Source: an uncultured Caryophanales bacterium
GTDB taxonomy: Bacteria > Bacillota_I > Bacilli_A > RFN20 > CAG-826
Reading direction: 5' to 3'
Assembly: GCA_946404585.1 (NCBI GenBank)
Contig: CAMJEC010000024.1
Span: 1 to 13,517, forward strand
DNA: 13,517 nt
The position numbers and the translations under genes are program-made. Under the pieces are notes generated by a model that saw only the letters and a list, made by a program, of their open reading frames with translations, made no database searches and was not told where the DNA came from. Positions within the stretch are counted from its first letter, which is position 1, and each line of letters starts with the position of its first letter. Of this stretch, positions 7,224 through 13,117 are shown piece by piece.

Positions 7224-7321
7224 TTTTAATCAAACATCCCATATTTATATTTATCTATCGATAGATGAGTATATGTATACAAGCAAATATAAATATAGGG
7301 ATGGTGGTCCAATCATTAAAA
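7224..7321. repeat. 98-bp interrupted inverted repeat with two internal hairpins
   Basis: Outer arms TTTTAAT (7224-7230) / ATTAAAA (7315-7321). Main arms CATCCCATATTTATATTT (7235-7252) / AAATATAAATATAGGGATG (7285-7303) are perfectly complementary over 18 bp with one bulged A (7297). Inside are a 14-bp perfect palindrome ATCTATCGATAGAT (7253-7266) and a small hairpin GTAT/ATAC (7269-7280). The whole could fold into a three-way junction. There is no T-tract, so it is not a terminator, and no ORF. It could be a miniature mobile element, a protein-binding site or a structured RNA. It lies between the rpsO terminator and the toxin promoter. Confidence 0.7.
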
Positions 7322-7327
7322 TAATCT

Positions 7328-7356
7328 TTGATTATATCTGGATAAATCGTTAATAT
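7328..7356 (+). promoter_or_regulatory. Putative promoter of the small-peptide (toxin) mRNA
   Basis: TTGATT (7328-7333), 17-bp spacer, TAATAT (7351-7356), with overlapping TATATA just downstream. Transcription from about 7363 would give a 67-nt leader before the peptide start and, ending at the 7610-7636 terminator, an mRNA of about 275 nt. Confidence 0.5.
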
Positions 7357-7396
7357 ATAACTCGACAAAGAAAAGTCACTAAAACTCGGAACGGAT

Positions 7397-7428
7397 ACCT
7401 CCTGCACATTGTGAAAGGAGGTGATAGT
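7397..7428 (+). promoter_or_regulatory. Extended SD locked in an anti-SD hairpin
   Basis: The peptide's SD region GAAAGGAGGTGAT is complementary over 13 nt to the conserved 3' tail of 16S rRNA, far stronger than any other SD in the window. Its core AGGAGGT (7416-7422) pairs perfectly with ACCTCCT (7397-7403) in a 7-bp stem, and the loop contains a further CAC/GTG pairing. This would block ribosome entry. SD sequestration combined with an extended SD is known from type I toxin mRNAs of Gram-positive bacteria. Confidence 0.75.
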
Positions 7429-7429
7429 A

Positions 7430-7513
7430 ATGAAACAATTAAAAGAACTAAAATTCGTTTTAACTTTAATTGTTATTTGCCTCTTTCTATGCCTTTTGTT
7501 AAAACTGGTGTAA
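7430..7513 (+). CDS. 27-residue hydrophobic membrane peptide, putative type I toxin
   Basis: A tiny gene with ATG at 7430, 7 nt after the AGGAGGT core, and TAA at 7511-7513. The peptide begins MKQLKELKF with charged residues (Lys2, Lys5, Glu6, Lys8). It continues as one unbroken hydrophobic stretch (about residues 9-24, rich in Leu, Ile, Val, Phe and two Cys) and ends KLV. This is the layout of small membrane-acting type I toxins (Fst/Ldr, TxpA/BsrG-like), although I do not recognise a specific family. Support comes from context: a promoter, a sequestered strong SD, a convergent antisense RNA starting in the 3' UTR, and a distal terminator. The likely action, membrane depolarisation or growth arrest when unrepressed, is inferred. 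It sits between rpsO and pnp with no functional link to either. Confidence 0.68.
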   Translation: MKQLKELKFVLTLIVICLFLCLLLKLV

Positions 7514-7562
7514 AAAAAGAATCCCTCGGGACCAATTAGCCTAAAGTGTCACAGGAGGATTC
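7512..7562 (-). terminator. Terminator of the antisense RNA
   Basis: Read on the minus strand, GAATCCTC (7562-7555) pairs with GAGGGATTC (7527-7519) with one bulged G, followed by seven T residues (7518-7512). The long loop (7554-7528) could fold further. In the plus direction the hairpin has no T-tract, so it stops only minus-strand transcription. Confidence 0.78.
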
Positions 7563-7570
7563 GTTCTTCG
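7512..7570 (-). ncRNA. Convergent antisense RNA of about 58 nt, putative type I antitoxin
   Basis: Predicted from a near-consensus minus-strand promoter (7603-7576) and a terminator ending at the A-run 7518-7512. The RNA would start near 7569 and end immediately past the toxin stop codon, making it perfectly complementary to the toxin mRNA's 3' UTR. Its size and convergent layout resemble RNA II of the Enterococcus par/Fst system and, less closely, RatA or SR4 of B. subtilis. Its 5' half resembles the toxin leader (both contain a CCTCCTG block preceded by a similar GAACG-type segment), so the two compete for the same 3' UTR site. It has no ORF. Its expression is not demonstrated. Confidence 0.62.
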
Positions 7571-7575
7571 GCTTT

Positions 7576-7603
7576 ATTATAACATATTATCCAAAAGTGT
7601 AAA
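7576..7603 (-). promoter_or_regulatory. Promoter of the antisense RNA
   Basis: On the minus strand TTTACA (7603-7598), a 16-bp spacer and TATAAT (7581-7576) give 5/6 and 6/6 matches to the sigma-A consensus. It is closer to consensus than the toxin promoter, as expected when an unstable antitoxin RNA must be in excess. Confidence 0.75.
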
Positions 7604-7609
7604 TACTAT

Positions 7610-7636
7610 GCTAGGTTGTCAAAGCCTAGCTTTTTT
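7610..7636 (+). terminator. Rho-independent terminator of the toxin mRNA
   Basis: Perfect stem GCTAGG (7610-7615) / CCTAGC (7625-7630) with a 9-nt loop, followed by six T residues and a further T-rich run. It lies upstream of the pnp promoter, so the natural substrate is the toxin transcript, which would then include the whole antisense gene in its 3' UTR. Confidence 0.85.
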
Positions 7637-7655
7637 CTTTTTAAGCACAAAGTGT

Positions 7656-7684
7656 TTAACAAAGTTAATGGTATCTTGTATAAT
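7656..7684 (+). promoter_or_regulatory. pnp promoter
   Basis: TTAACA (7656-7661), 17-bp spacer, TATAAT (7679-7684): 5/6 and 6/6 matches to consensus. Transcription from about 7691 gives a leader of about 27 nt, too short for the long RNase III-processed leader that controls E. coli pnp. Confidence 0.78.
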
Positions 7685-7717
7685 ACTCTCGTTGAAAAAT
7701 TTAAAAGAGGTAAAAAG

Positions 7718-9928
7718 ATGAAAAGAGTATTCGAATTAGAATTCGAAGGAAAGAAGTTCGTTGTCGAAGCTGGCGAAATCGCTAAACAAGCTGATGGCGC
7801 TGTCTTAGTCAGATTAAACGAAACAGTTGTTCTTTCCACAGCGTGTTGCTCAGATGAACCTAAAGAAGGTGATTTCTTCCCATTAACCGTTGGTTATGAA
7901 GAAAAGCAATACGCAGTTGGCAAAATTCCTGGCTCATTCTTAAGAAGAGAAGGCCGTGCAGGGGAACATGCCACCTTAACCGCGAGACTCATTGACCGTC
8001 CAATTAGACCAATGTTCTCCGAAGGCTTCCGTAATGAAGTCCAAATCGTCAACACAGTGATGTCTGTTGACCAAGACTGCACACCAGAAATGACCGCTAT
8101 GTTAGGTTCAAGCTTAGCATTAGGCATTTCCGACATTCCATTTGATGGCCCAATCGCTGGTGTCTATGTTGGTAGAGTGAATGGCAAATTCATTATTAAC
8201 CCAACAGTGGCGGAAAAAGAACAAAGCGATATCAACTTAGCCGTTGCTGGTACTGAAGAAGCGATCAACATGGTTGAAGCTGGTGCGAACCAAGTGAGCG
8301 AAGAAGATATGCTCGACGCCTTAATGTTTGGTCACGAAGCTATCAAAAAACTTTGCCAATGGCAAAAAGAAATCATTAAAGAAATTGGTAAACCAAAAAG
8401 AGAAATTGAATTATATCAATGTGATCCAGAAATCGAAAAAGATGTCACAGATCGCGCTGAAGCTCGTTTAAAGAAAGCTATTTCTATCTTTGATAAGTTA
8501 GAAAGACAAGACGCTATCGACGCTATTGAAAATGAAATCTTAGACGATTACGATACACGTAAATATGAAGATGAAAAGACTCATCAAAAAGTCATGCACA
8601 TGGTTAATGAAACCTTAGAAGGTCTCGTTGCTAAAGAAGTGCGTAGATTAATCACTGATGAAAAGATTAGACCAGATGGTCGTAAAGTTGATGAAATCCG
8701 TCCATTAGACGCTCAAGTTGACTTATTACCAAGAACTCATGGCTCTGCCATGTTCACTCGTGGTCAAACCCAAGTCATCTCTATCACAACATTAGGCGCT
8801 AAGAGCGATGCCCAAATCATCGACAACTTAACCGAAGAAGATACCAGACACTGGATGCATCACTATAACTTCCCACCATATTCCGTTGGTGAAGTTGGTA
8901 GAATGGGTTCTCCAGGTAGAAGAGAAATCGGTCACGGTGCTTTAGGTGAAAGAGCGCTCTCCTATGTCATTCCAAGTGAAGAAGAATTCCCATATACAAT
9001 TAGAACAGTCGCTGAAGTCGTGGAATCTAACGGTTCCTCCTCACAAGCCAGTATCTGCGCTTCCTGTATGTCCTTAATGGCCGCTGGTGTCCCAATTAAA
9101 GCCATGGTTAGTGGTATTGCAATGGGCTTAATCAGTAGTGGTCCATTAGATGGCAAACACCCATATACAATTCTCACCGATATTCAAGGTTTAGAAGACC
9201 ACTTTGGTGATATGGACTTCAAAGTCGCTGGTACAGAAAAAGGTATTACCGCCTTACAAATGGATATTAAGATTAAGGGTGTGACCCGTGAAGTCTTAAA
9301 AGAAGCTTTAGCCCAAGCTCATGTCGCTAGAGCGCAAATCCGTGAAGTCATGGCTAAAGCCATCGCCGAACCAAGACCAGATGTCGGTAAATACGCTCCT
9401 AAGATGGATACATTCTTCATTGATCCAGATAGAATCAGAGAAGTTATTGGTACCGGTGGTAAAGTCATTAACGAAATCATCGCTCAATGTGATAACGTGA
9501 AGATTGATATCGAAGATAATGGTCAAGTCACCATTTACCATATGGATAGAGAAACCATCAATAAGGCTAAAGGCATGATTCAAGACATCATCCGTGAAGC
9601 TAAAGTTGGTGAAGTCTTCGAAGGTGAAGTCAATCGTGTTGAAGACTATGGTGCATTTGTCCACTTATTCGGTAATGTTGATGGCTTATGCCATGTCAGC
9701 CAATTAGGTTATGGCTATATCGATAGAGCCCAAGACGTTGTCAAATTAGGTGACAAACTCAAAGTTAGAGTCATCGAAATCGATGAAAAGGGCAAAGTGA
9801 AAGTCTCTCATAAAGAATTCGCCGAAAAGCCAGAAGGCTATGACGAAGAAAAAGAAAGAGCTGCACGTCCTGAACACATTCATCGTCCAGACAAGTCCTT
9901 CAAAGGCCCAAAGAAATTCAAAAAGTAA
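7718..9928 (+). CDS. pnp: Polynucleotide phosphorylase (PNPase)
   Basis: Phosphate-dependent 3'-5' exoribonuclease, a homotrimer central to mRNA turnover. From ATG 7718 it has 736 residues: RNase PH domain 1 (ending near residue 240, with SFLRREGR at 73-80), a helical linker, RNase PH domain 2 with catalytic aspartates in TDIQGLEDHFGDMDF (about 487-501), KH with GTGG (about 576-579), and an S1 domain (about 629-700). A Lys/Pro-rich tail follows. Start choice: the reading frame extends up to a TTG at 7616, but that lies in the toxin terminator and upstream of the pnp promoter. ATG 7718 has an AGAGG SD at 7 nt and yields the family-typical MKRVFELEFEGKKF start. Confidence 0.98.
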   Translation: MKRVFELEFEGKKFVVEAGEIAKQADGAVLVRLNETVVLSTACCSDEPKEGDFFPLTVGYEEKQYAVGKIPGSFLRREGRAGEHATLTARLIDRPIRPMFSEGFRNEVQIVNTVMSVDQDCTPEMTAMLGSSLALGISDIPFDGPIAGVYVGRVNGKFIINPTVAEKEQSDINLAVAGTEEAINMVEAGANQVSEEDMLDALMFGHEAIKKLCQWQKEIIKEIGKPKREIELYQCDPEIEKDVTDRAEARLKKAISIFDKLERQDAIDAIENEILDDYDTRKYEDEKTHQKVMHMVNETLEGLVAKEVRRLITDEKIRPDGRKVDEIRPLDAQVDLLPRTHGSAMFTRGQTQVISITTLGAKSDAQIIDNLTEEDTRHWMHHYNFPPYSVGEVGRMGSPGRREIGHGALGERALSYVIPSEEEFPYTIRTVAEVVESNGSSSQASICASCMSLMAAGVPIKAMVSGIAMGLISSGPLDGKHPYTILTDIQGLEDHFGDMDFKVAGTEKGITALQMDIKIKGVTREVLKEALAQAHVARAQIREVMAKAIAEPRPDVGKYAPKMDTFFIDPDRIREVIGTGGKVINEIIAQCDNVKIDIEDNGQVTIYHMDRETINKAKGMIQDIIREAKVGEVFEGEVNRVEDYGAFVHLFGNVDGLCHVSQLGYGYIDRAQDVVKLGDKLKVRVIEIDEKGKVKVSHKEFAEKPEGYDEEKERAARPEHIHRPDKSFKGPKKFKK

Positions 9929-9946
9929 TTGAATAAAAAACAAAAC

Positions 9947-9972
9947 AGACCATCCTCGTGATGGTCTTTTTT
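9947..9972 (+). terminator. Rho-independent terminator of pnp
   Basis: Perfect 8-bp stem AGACCATC (9947-9954) / GATGGTCT (9960-9967), loop CTCGT, followed by a run of six T residues. It lies 18 nt past the pnp stop. Confidence 0.93.
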
Positions 9973-9983
9973 CTATATAATCA

Positions 9984-10012
9984 TTGAAATTTTACTTCTT
10001 TATTCATAAAAT
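9984..10012 (+). promoter_or_regulatory. Promoter of the GlpA-like operon
   Basis: TTGAAA (9984-9989), 17-bp spacer, TAAAAT (10007-10012). Predicted start near 10019, which decides the start codon of the next gene: ATGs at 10011 and 10017 would lie at or before the transcript start. A second TATAAT at 9976-9981 lacks a -35 partner. Confidence 0.62.
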
Positions 10013-10037
10013 GAATATGATAAGTGAATATATTAAT

Positions 10038-11480
10038 ATGAAACAAATACATGATGTTTTAATTATTGGTGCGGGTGTAACCGGCACAATGATTGCTAGA
10101 GAATTAAGTAAATATAAACTAGATACCGTTATTATTGATAAAAGTAATGACGCTGGTAATATGACTAGTTCCGCAAATAGCGCAATCATCCATAGTGGTT
10201 ATGATCCAGAACCAGGCACAAATAAAGCCAAATTTAACGTCTTAGGCAATAAGATGTACCCACAAATAGTGAAAGACTTAGATGTCGAATACATTCCTTG
10301 TGGTTCTTTAACTGTGGCCTTAGAAGAAGAACAATTAGAAACTCTTAAAATGCTTCAAGAACGTTCTAGAATTAATGGTGTTCCTGTTGAACTTCTTAGT
10401 AAAGAAGAAGTCTTAAAATTAGAGCCAAATATCAACCCAGAAGTTAAAGGTGCTTTATATGCGCCTACCGCGGGAGTTATTGACCCGTTCAACTTAGTGG
10501 TTCATGCGATGGAAAACGCCATTGATAATGGCGTAACTTTCTTAAGAAATCACGAAGTTAATAATATTAAAAAAGAAAACGACTACTTTGTAGTCAACAC
10601 TAATAAAGAAGATTTATACGCGCGTATAGTGATTAATGCCGCTGGTGTTAAAGCTGATAAGATTGCTTCTATGATTGAAGAAATCGACTGGGCCATTACA
10701 CCAAGAAAAGGCGAATATTATTTATTAGACCACTATAAAGCAGGCTTAGTTAATAGAACAATATTCCCATTACCTAGTAAGAAAGGTAAAGGTATCTTAG
10801 TGTCTATTACCTCATCTGGTAACTACATTGTTGGCCCAAGTAGTGAATTAGCAGATCCTGATGATTTATCTACTGACGCTCCAACATTAGCCAACATCAA
10901 AGCTTCAGCCTCCTTAATGGTGCCTTCCATTCCATTTAAAGAAACAATTAGAGTCTTCTCTGGTTTAAGAGCGACTTGTACTCGTCACGATTTCATCGTG
11001 GAACCTTCAAAAACTGAAAGAAATTTCATTAATGTCGCCGGTATTGAATCCCCTGGCTTTGTGAGTGCTCCTGCAATCGCGGAATATGTCGTTAATGAAT
11101 TAATTAAACCAGTGATGAAGTTAGAAAATAATCCTTCATTTAATCCAAAAGTTAAACCATATCACCGTATGCATTATTTAAGTGAAGAAGCACAAATCCA
11201 AACTATTAAAGAAAATAGTGATTTTGGTGAAATAATTTGTAACTGCGAACATATCTCCCTAGGAGAAATTAAAGAAGCCTTGTCTAGAAGCTGCCCTCCA
11301 GTTTCTATTAAAGGTGTTAAAAGAAGAACAAGAGCAGGATTTGGCAAATGCCAAGGTGGATTCTGCCAACCCAAGATTCTCTTATTGCTCGCTAAACACT
11401 ATGGTGTTTCACCAACAGAAATACCATTAAATGAAGATGGTAGTTATATCATTGATCACTTAATCAAGGAGGCCAAATAA
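10038..11480 (+). CDS. GlpA-like FAD-dependent dehydrogenase with C-terminal BFD-type [2Fe-2S] domain
   Basis: A DAO-family flavoenzyme, 480 residues from ATG 10038. It has a FAD-binding GAGVTG (11-16), a SAIIHSGYD segment (family HSG), APTAGVIDPFNL in mid-protein, and a C-terminal Fe-S domain. The ligands of that domain are Cys401/Cys403 (CNC) and Cys438/Cys443 (KCQGGFC), preceded by KRRTRAGFG, exactly as in anaerobic glycerol-3-phosphate dehydrogenase GlpA. The GlpA-typical GGK block is replaced by AGIESPGFVSAPAIAEYV, which is more like LhgO-type 2-hydroxyacid oxidases. The substrate (glycerol-3-phosphate or a hydroxyacid) is therefore open. It is the first gene of a three-gene operon. The start was chosen from the promoter position; the SD is weak. 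Upstream in-frame ATGs at 10011 and 10017 are alternatives. Confidence 0.88.
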   Translation: MKQIHDVLIIGAGVTGTMIARELSKYKLDTVIIDKSNDAGNMTSSANSAIIHSGYDPEPGTNKAKFNVLGNKMYPQIVKDLDVEYIPCGSLTVALEEEQLETLKMLQERSRINGVPVELLSKEEVLKLEPNINPEVKGALYAPTAGVIDPFNLVVHAMENAIDNGVTFLRNHEVNNIKKENDYFVVNTNKEDLYARIVINAAGVKADKIASMIEEIDWAITPRKGEYYLLDHYKAGLVNRTIFPLPSKKGKGILVSITSSGNYIVGPSSELADPDDLSTDAPTLANIKASASLMVPSIPFKETIRVFSGLRATCTRHDFIVEPSKTERNFINVAGIESPGFVSAPAIAEYVVNELIKPVMKLENNPSFNPKVKPYHRMHYLSEEAQIQTIKENSDFGEIICNCEHISLGEIKEALSRSCPPVSIKGVKRRTRAGFGKCQGGFCQPKILLLLAKHYGVSPTEIPLNEDGSYIIDHLIKEAK

Positions 11481-11482
11481 TT

Positions 11483-12733
11483 ATGAGACAAATTGATTTA
11501 GTGGTAATTGGTAGTGGCGCGGCTGGTATGGCCGCCGCCATTGAAGCCAAAAAGAATGGTGTTAATGATTTATTAATCTTAGAAAAAGATGAAAAGTTAG
11601 GTGGTATCCTTAACCAATGCATTCATAATGGTTTTGGTTTAACCGAATTTAAAGAAGAATTAACTGGTCCAGAATATTTACAAAGATTTGTTGATGAAGT
11701 TAAACGTTTAGAGATTCCTTATAAACTAAATGCGCAAGTCATCGACTTAACAAAAGATAAAGTTATCACTTATTCTTCTAAAGAAGATGGCTTAGTTAAA
11801 CTTCAAGCTAAAGCCATTATTATGGCCACAGGCTGCTATGAAAGAAATGCTGGCGCAATTATGCTTCCAGGTGATAGATGTAGTGGCATTATTACCGCTG
11901 GTACAGCTCAGCGTTACTTAAATATCAACGGCTTAATGGTTGGTAAACGTGTTGTCATCCTTGGTAGTGGTGATATCGGCTTAATTATGGCTAGAAGATT
12001 AACACTCGAAGGTGCGAAAGTCTTATGTGTCAGTGAAATCATGCCATATAGTGCGGGTCTTAACCGCAATATCCAACAATGTTTAATCGACTATGATATT
12101 CCTTTATACTTGTCTAGAACAGTAAGCAAAGTTATTGGTAAAGATAGACTAGAAAAGGTCATTTTAAGCGCAGTGGATGAAAACCTACAAATCATTCCAA
12201 ATACCGAAATGGAATTTGAATGTGATACACTCATCCTTTCTGTTGGTTTAATTCCATATGTTTCGTTACTTAACTATATTGATTGTCCAATTAGTTCCAC
12301 GAAAGGCGCAGTTGTTAATCAATATATGGAAACAATGATTCCTGGTATATTTACCGCAGGTAACTGTTTACACGTCCATGACGTTGTCGACTTCGTTAGT
12401 CAAGAAGCTCGACTTGCGGGTCGTTCAGCCGCTTTATATTTAAGAAATGAAATTGATAATAACGAAAAGAAAATTGCCATTAAACCTGGACAAAATATAT
12501 CCTACGTTTTACCACAATTTGTCTTAGAAAATAGTGTGGATGATATCACCTTTAAATTTAGAGTGAGAAAGCCACTTAAAGATCAAGTAGTGATGATTAG
12601 AAGTGGTGAAACAGTTTTAGGCAAAGTTGTTAAACCCGCTTTAATCCCATCAGAAATGGTAATGGTCAATTTAAGCAAAGATAAACTACAAGAAGTGAAA
12701 GATGAAATTGTCATCTCCGTGGAGGACCGCTAA
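11483..12733 (+). CDS. FAD/NAD(P)-binding oxidoreductase, GlpB/HcnB-type partner subunit
   Basis: A 416-residue Pyr_redox_2-family protein. It has an N-terminal FAD Rossmann motif GSGAAG (10-15), LGGILNQCIHNGFG (39-52), IIMATGCYER (112-121), a second nucleotide-binding motif GSGDIG (161-166), and a C-terminal FAD-contact region GIFTAGNCLHVHDVVDF. The tail of about 90 residues is not recognised. Such proteins are regularly encoded between a GlpA-like subunit and a DUF1667 protein in anaerobic Bacillota, and probably relay electrons between the dehydrogenase and NAD(P) or another carrier. AAGGAGG (11466-11472) precedes the ATG and lies within the end of the upstream gene. The intergenic gap is 2 nt, so the two are surely co-transcribed. 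Substrate is not deducible. Confidence 0.87.
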   Translation: MRQIDLVVIGSGAAGMAAAIEAKKNGVNDLLILEKDEKLGGILNQCIHNGFGLTEFKEELTGPEYLQRFVDEVKRLEIPYKLNAQVIDLTKDKVITYSSKEDGLVKLQAKAIIMATGCYERNAGAIMLPGDRCSGIITAGTAQRYLNINGLMVGKRVVILGSGDIGLIMARRLTLEGAKVLCVSEIMPYSAGLNRNIQQCLIDYDIPLYLSRTVSKVIGKDRLEKVILSAVDENLQIIPNTEMEFECDTLILSVGLIPYVSLLNYIDCPISSTKGAVVNQYMETMIPGIFTAGNCLHVHDVVDFVSQEARLAGRSAALYLRNEIDNNEKKIAIKPGQNISYVLPQFVLENSVDDITFKFRVRKPLKDQVVMIRSGETVLGKVVKPALIPSEMVMVNLSKDKLQEVKDEIVISVEDR

Positions 12734-13075
12734 ATGAAAGATTTAACATGTATCGTTTGTCCTAGAGGCTGTCGTTTACACGTTGATGACGACATGAACG
12801 TCACGGGTAACTTTTGCCCACGTGGTGCACAATACGCTATCAGCGAGCTCACCAATCCTGTGCGTACAATCACAACATCCATTAGAGTGACAAATCGTCC
12901 TTACACTTTAGTGTCCGTAAAGACAACAAATCCTATTCCAAAGCAAAAAATCTTTGATGTAATGAAAGAAATTGATAAAATTGCTGTAGAGGCTCCTGTC
13001 CGTATTGGACAAATTGTTAAAACTAATATTTTGGGTCTTGATAGCGATATTGTCATTACCAAAAATATAGATTAG
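12734..13075 (+). CDS. DUF1667 family Cys-rich protein
   Basis: A 113-residue protein with an N-terminal CxxCPRGC block (Cys6, Cys9, Cys13) and a fourth Cys in FCPRG (Cys28). The four are well placed to bind an Fe-S cluster or zinc. The rest is a small domain beginning NPVRTITTSI, including the motif SVKTTNPIPKQKIFDVM. DUF1667 proteins occur next to the two upstream types of flavoprotein and are thought to be the small electron-transfer subunit; the function is not proven. The ATG follows the upstream TAA directly, with GGAGG (12721-12725) at 8 nt. Confidence 0.88.
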   Translation: MKDLTCIVCPRGCRLHVDDDMNVTGNFCPRGAQYAISELTNPVRTITTSIRVTNRPYTLVSVKTTNPIPKQKIFDVMKEIDKIAVEAPVRIGQIVKTNILGLDSDIVITKNID

Positions 13076-13117
13076 TCAAAATCCAATAGCGGCGCCTAAA
13101 TACTAGGAGGATGGTTT

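Noticed and set aside
7235..7303. Inverted repeat as a CRISPR repeat or tRNA-like gene
   Set aside because: There are no repeated units with spacers, and no anticodon arm, T-loop or CCA-like features; only a symmetric AT-rich structure.
7519..7562. Hairpin as the terminator of the peptide mRNA in the plus direction
   Set aside because: On the plus strand the hairpin is followed by GTTCTTCGGC, not a T-tract; the T-run lies on the minus-strand side. A better plus-strand terminator is at 7610-7636.
7616..7717. Upstream TTG start giving pnp 34 extra N-terminal residues
   Set aside because: It lies inside the loop of the toxin mRNA terminator and before the pnp promoter, has no SD, and the added residues do not belong to the PNPase family.
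9984..10037. TTG 9984 or ATG 10011/10017 as start of the GlpA-like gene
   Set aside because: These overlap the predicted -35/-10 boxes or precede the expected transcript start. MKQIHDVLIIGAGVTG from 10038 is the normal start of the fold. ATG 10011/10017 are not fully excluded.
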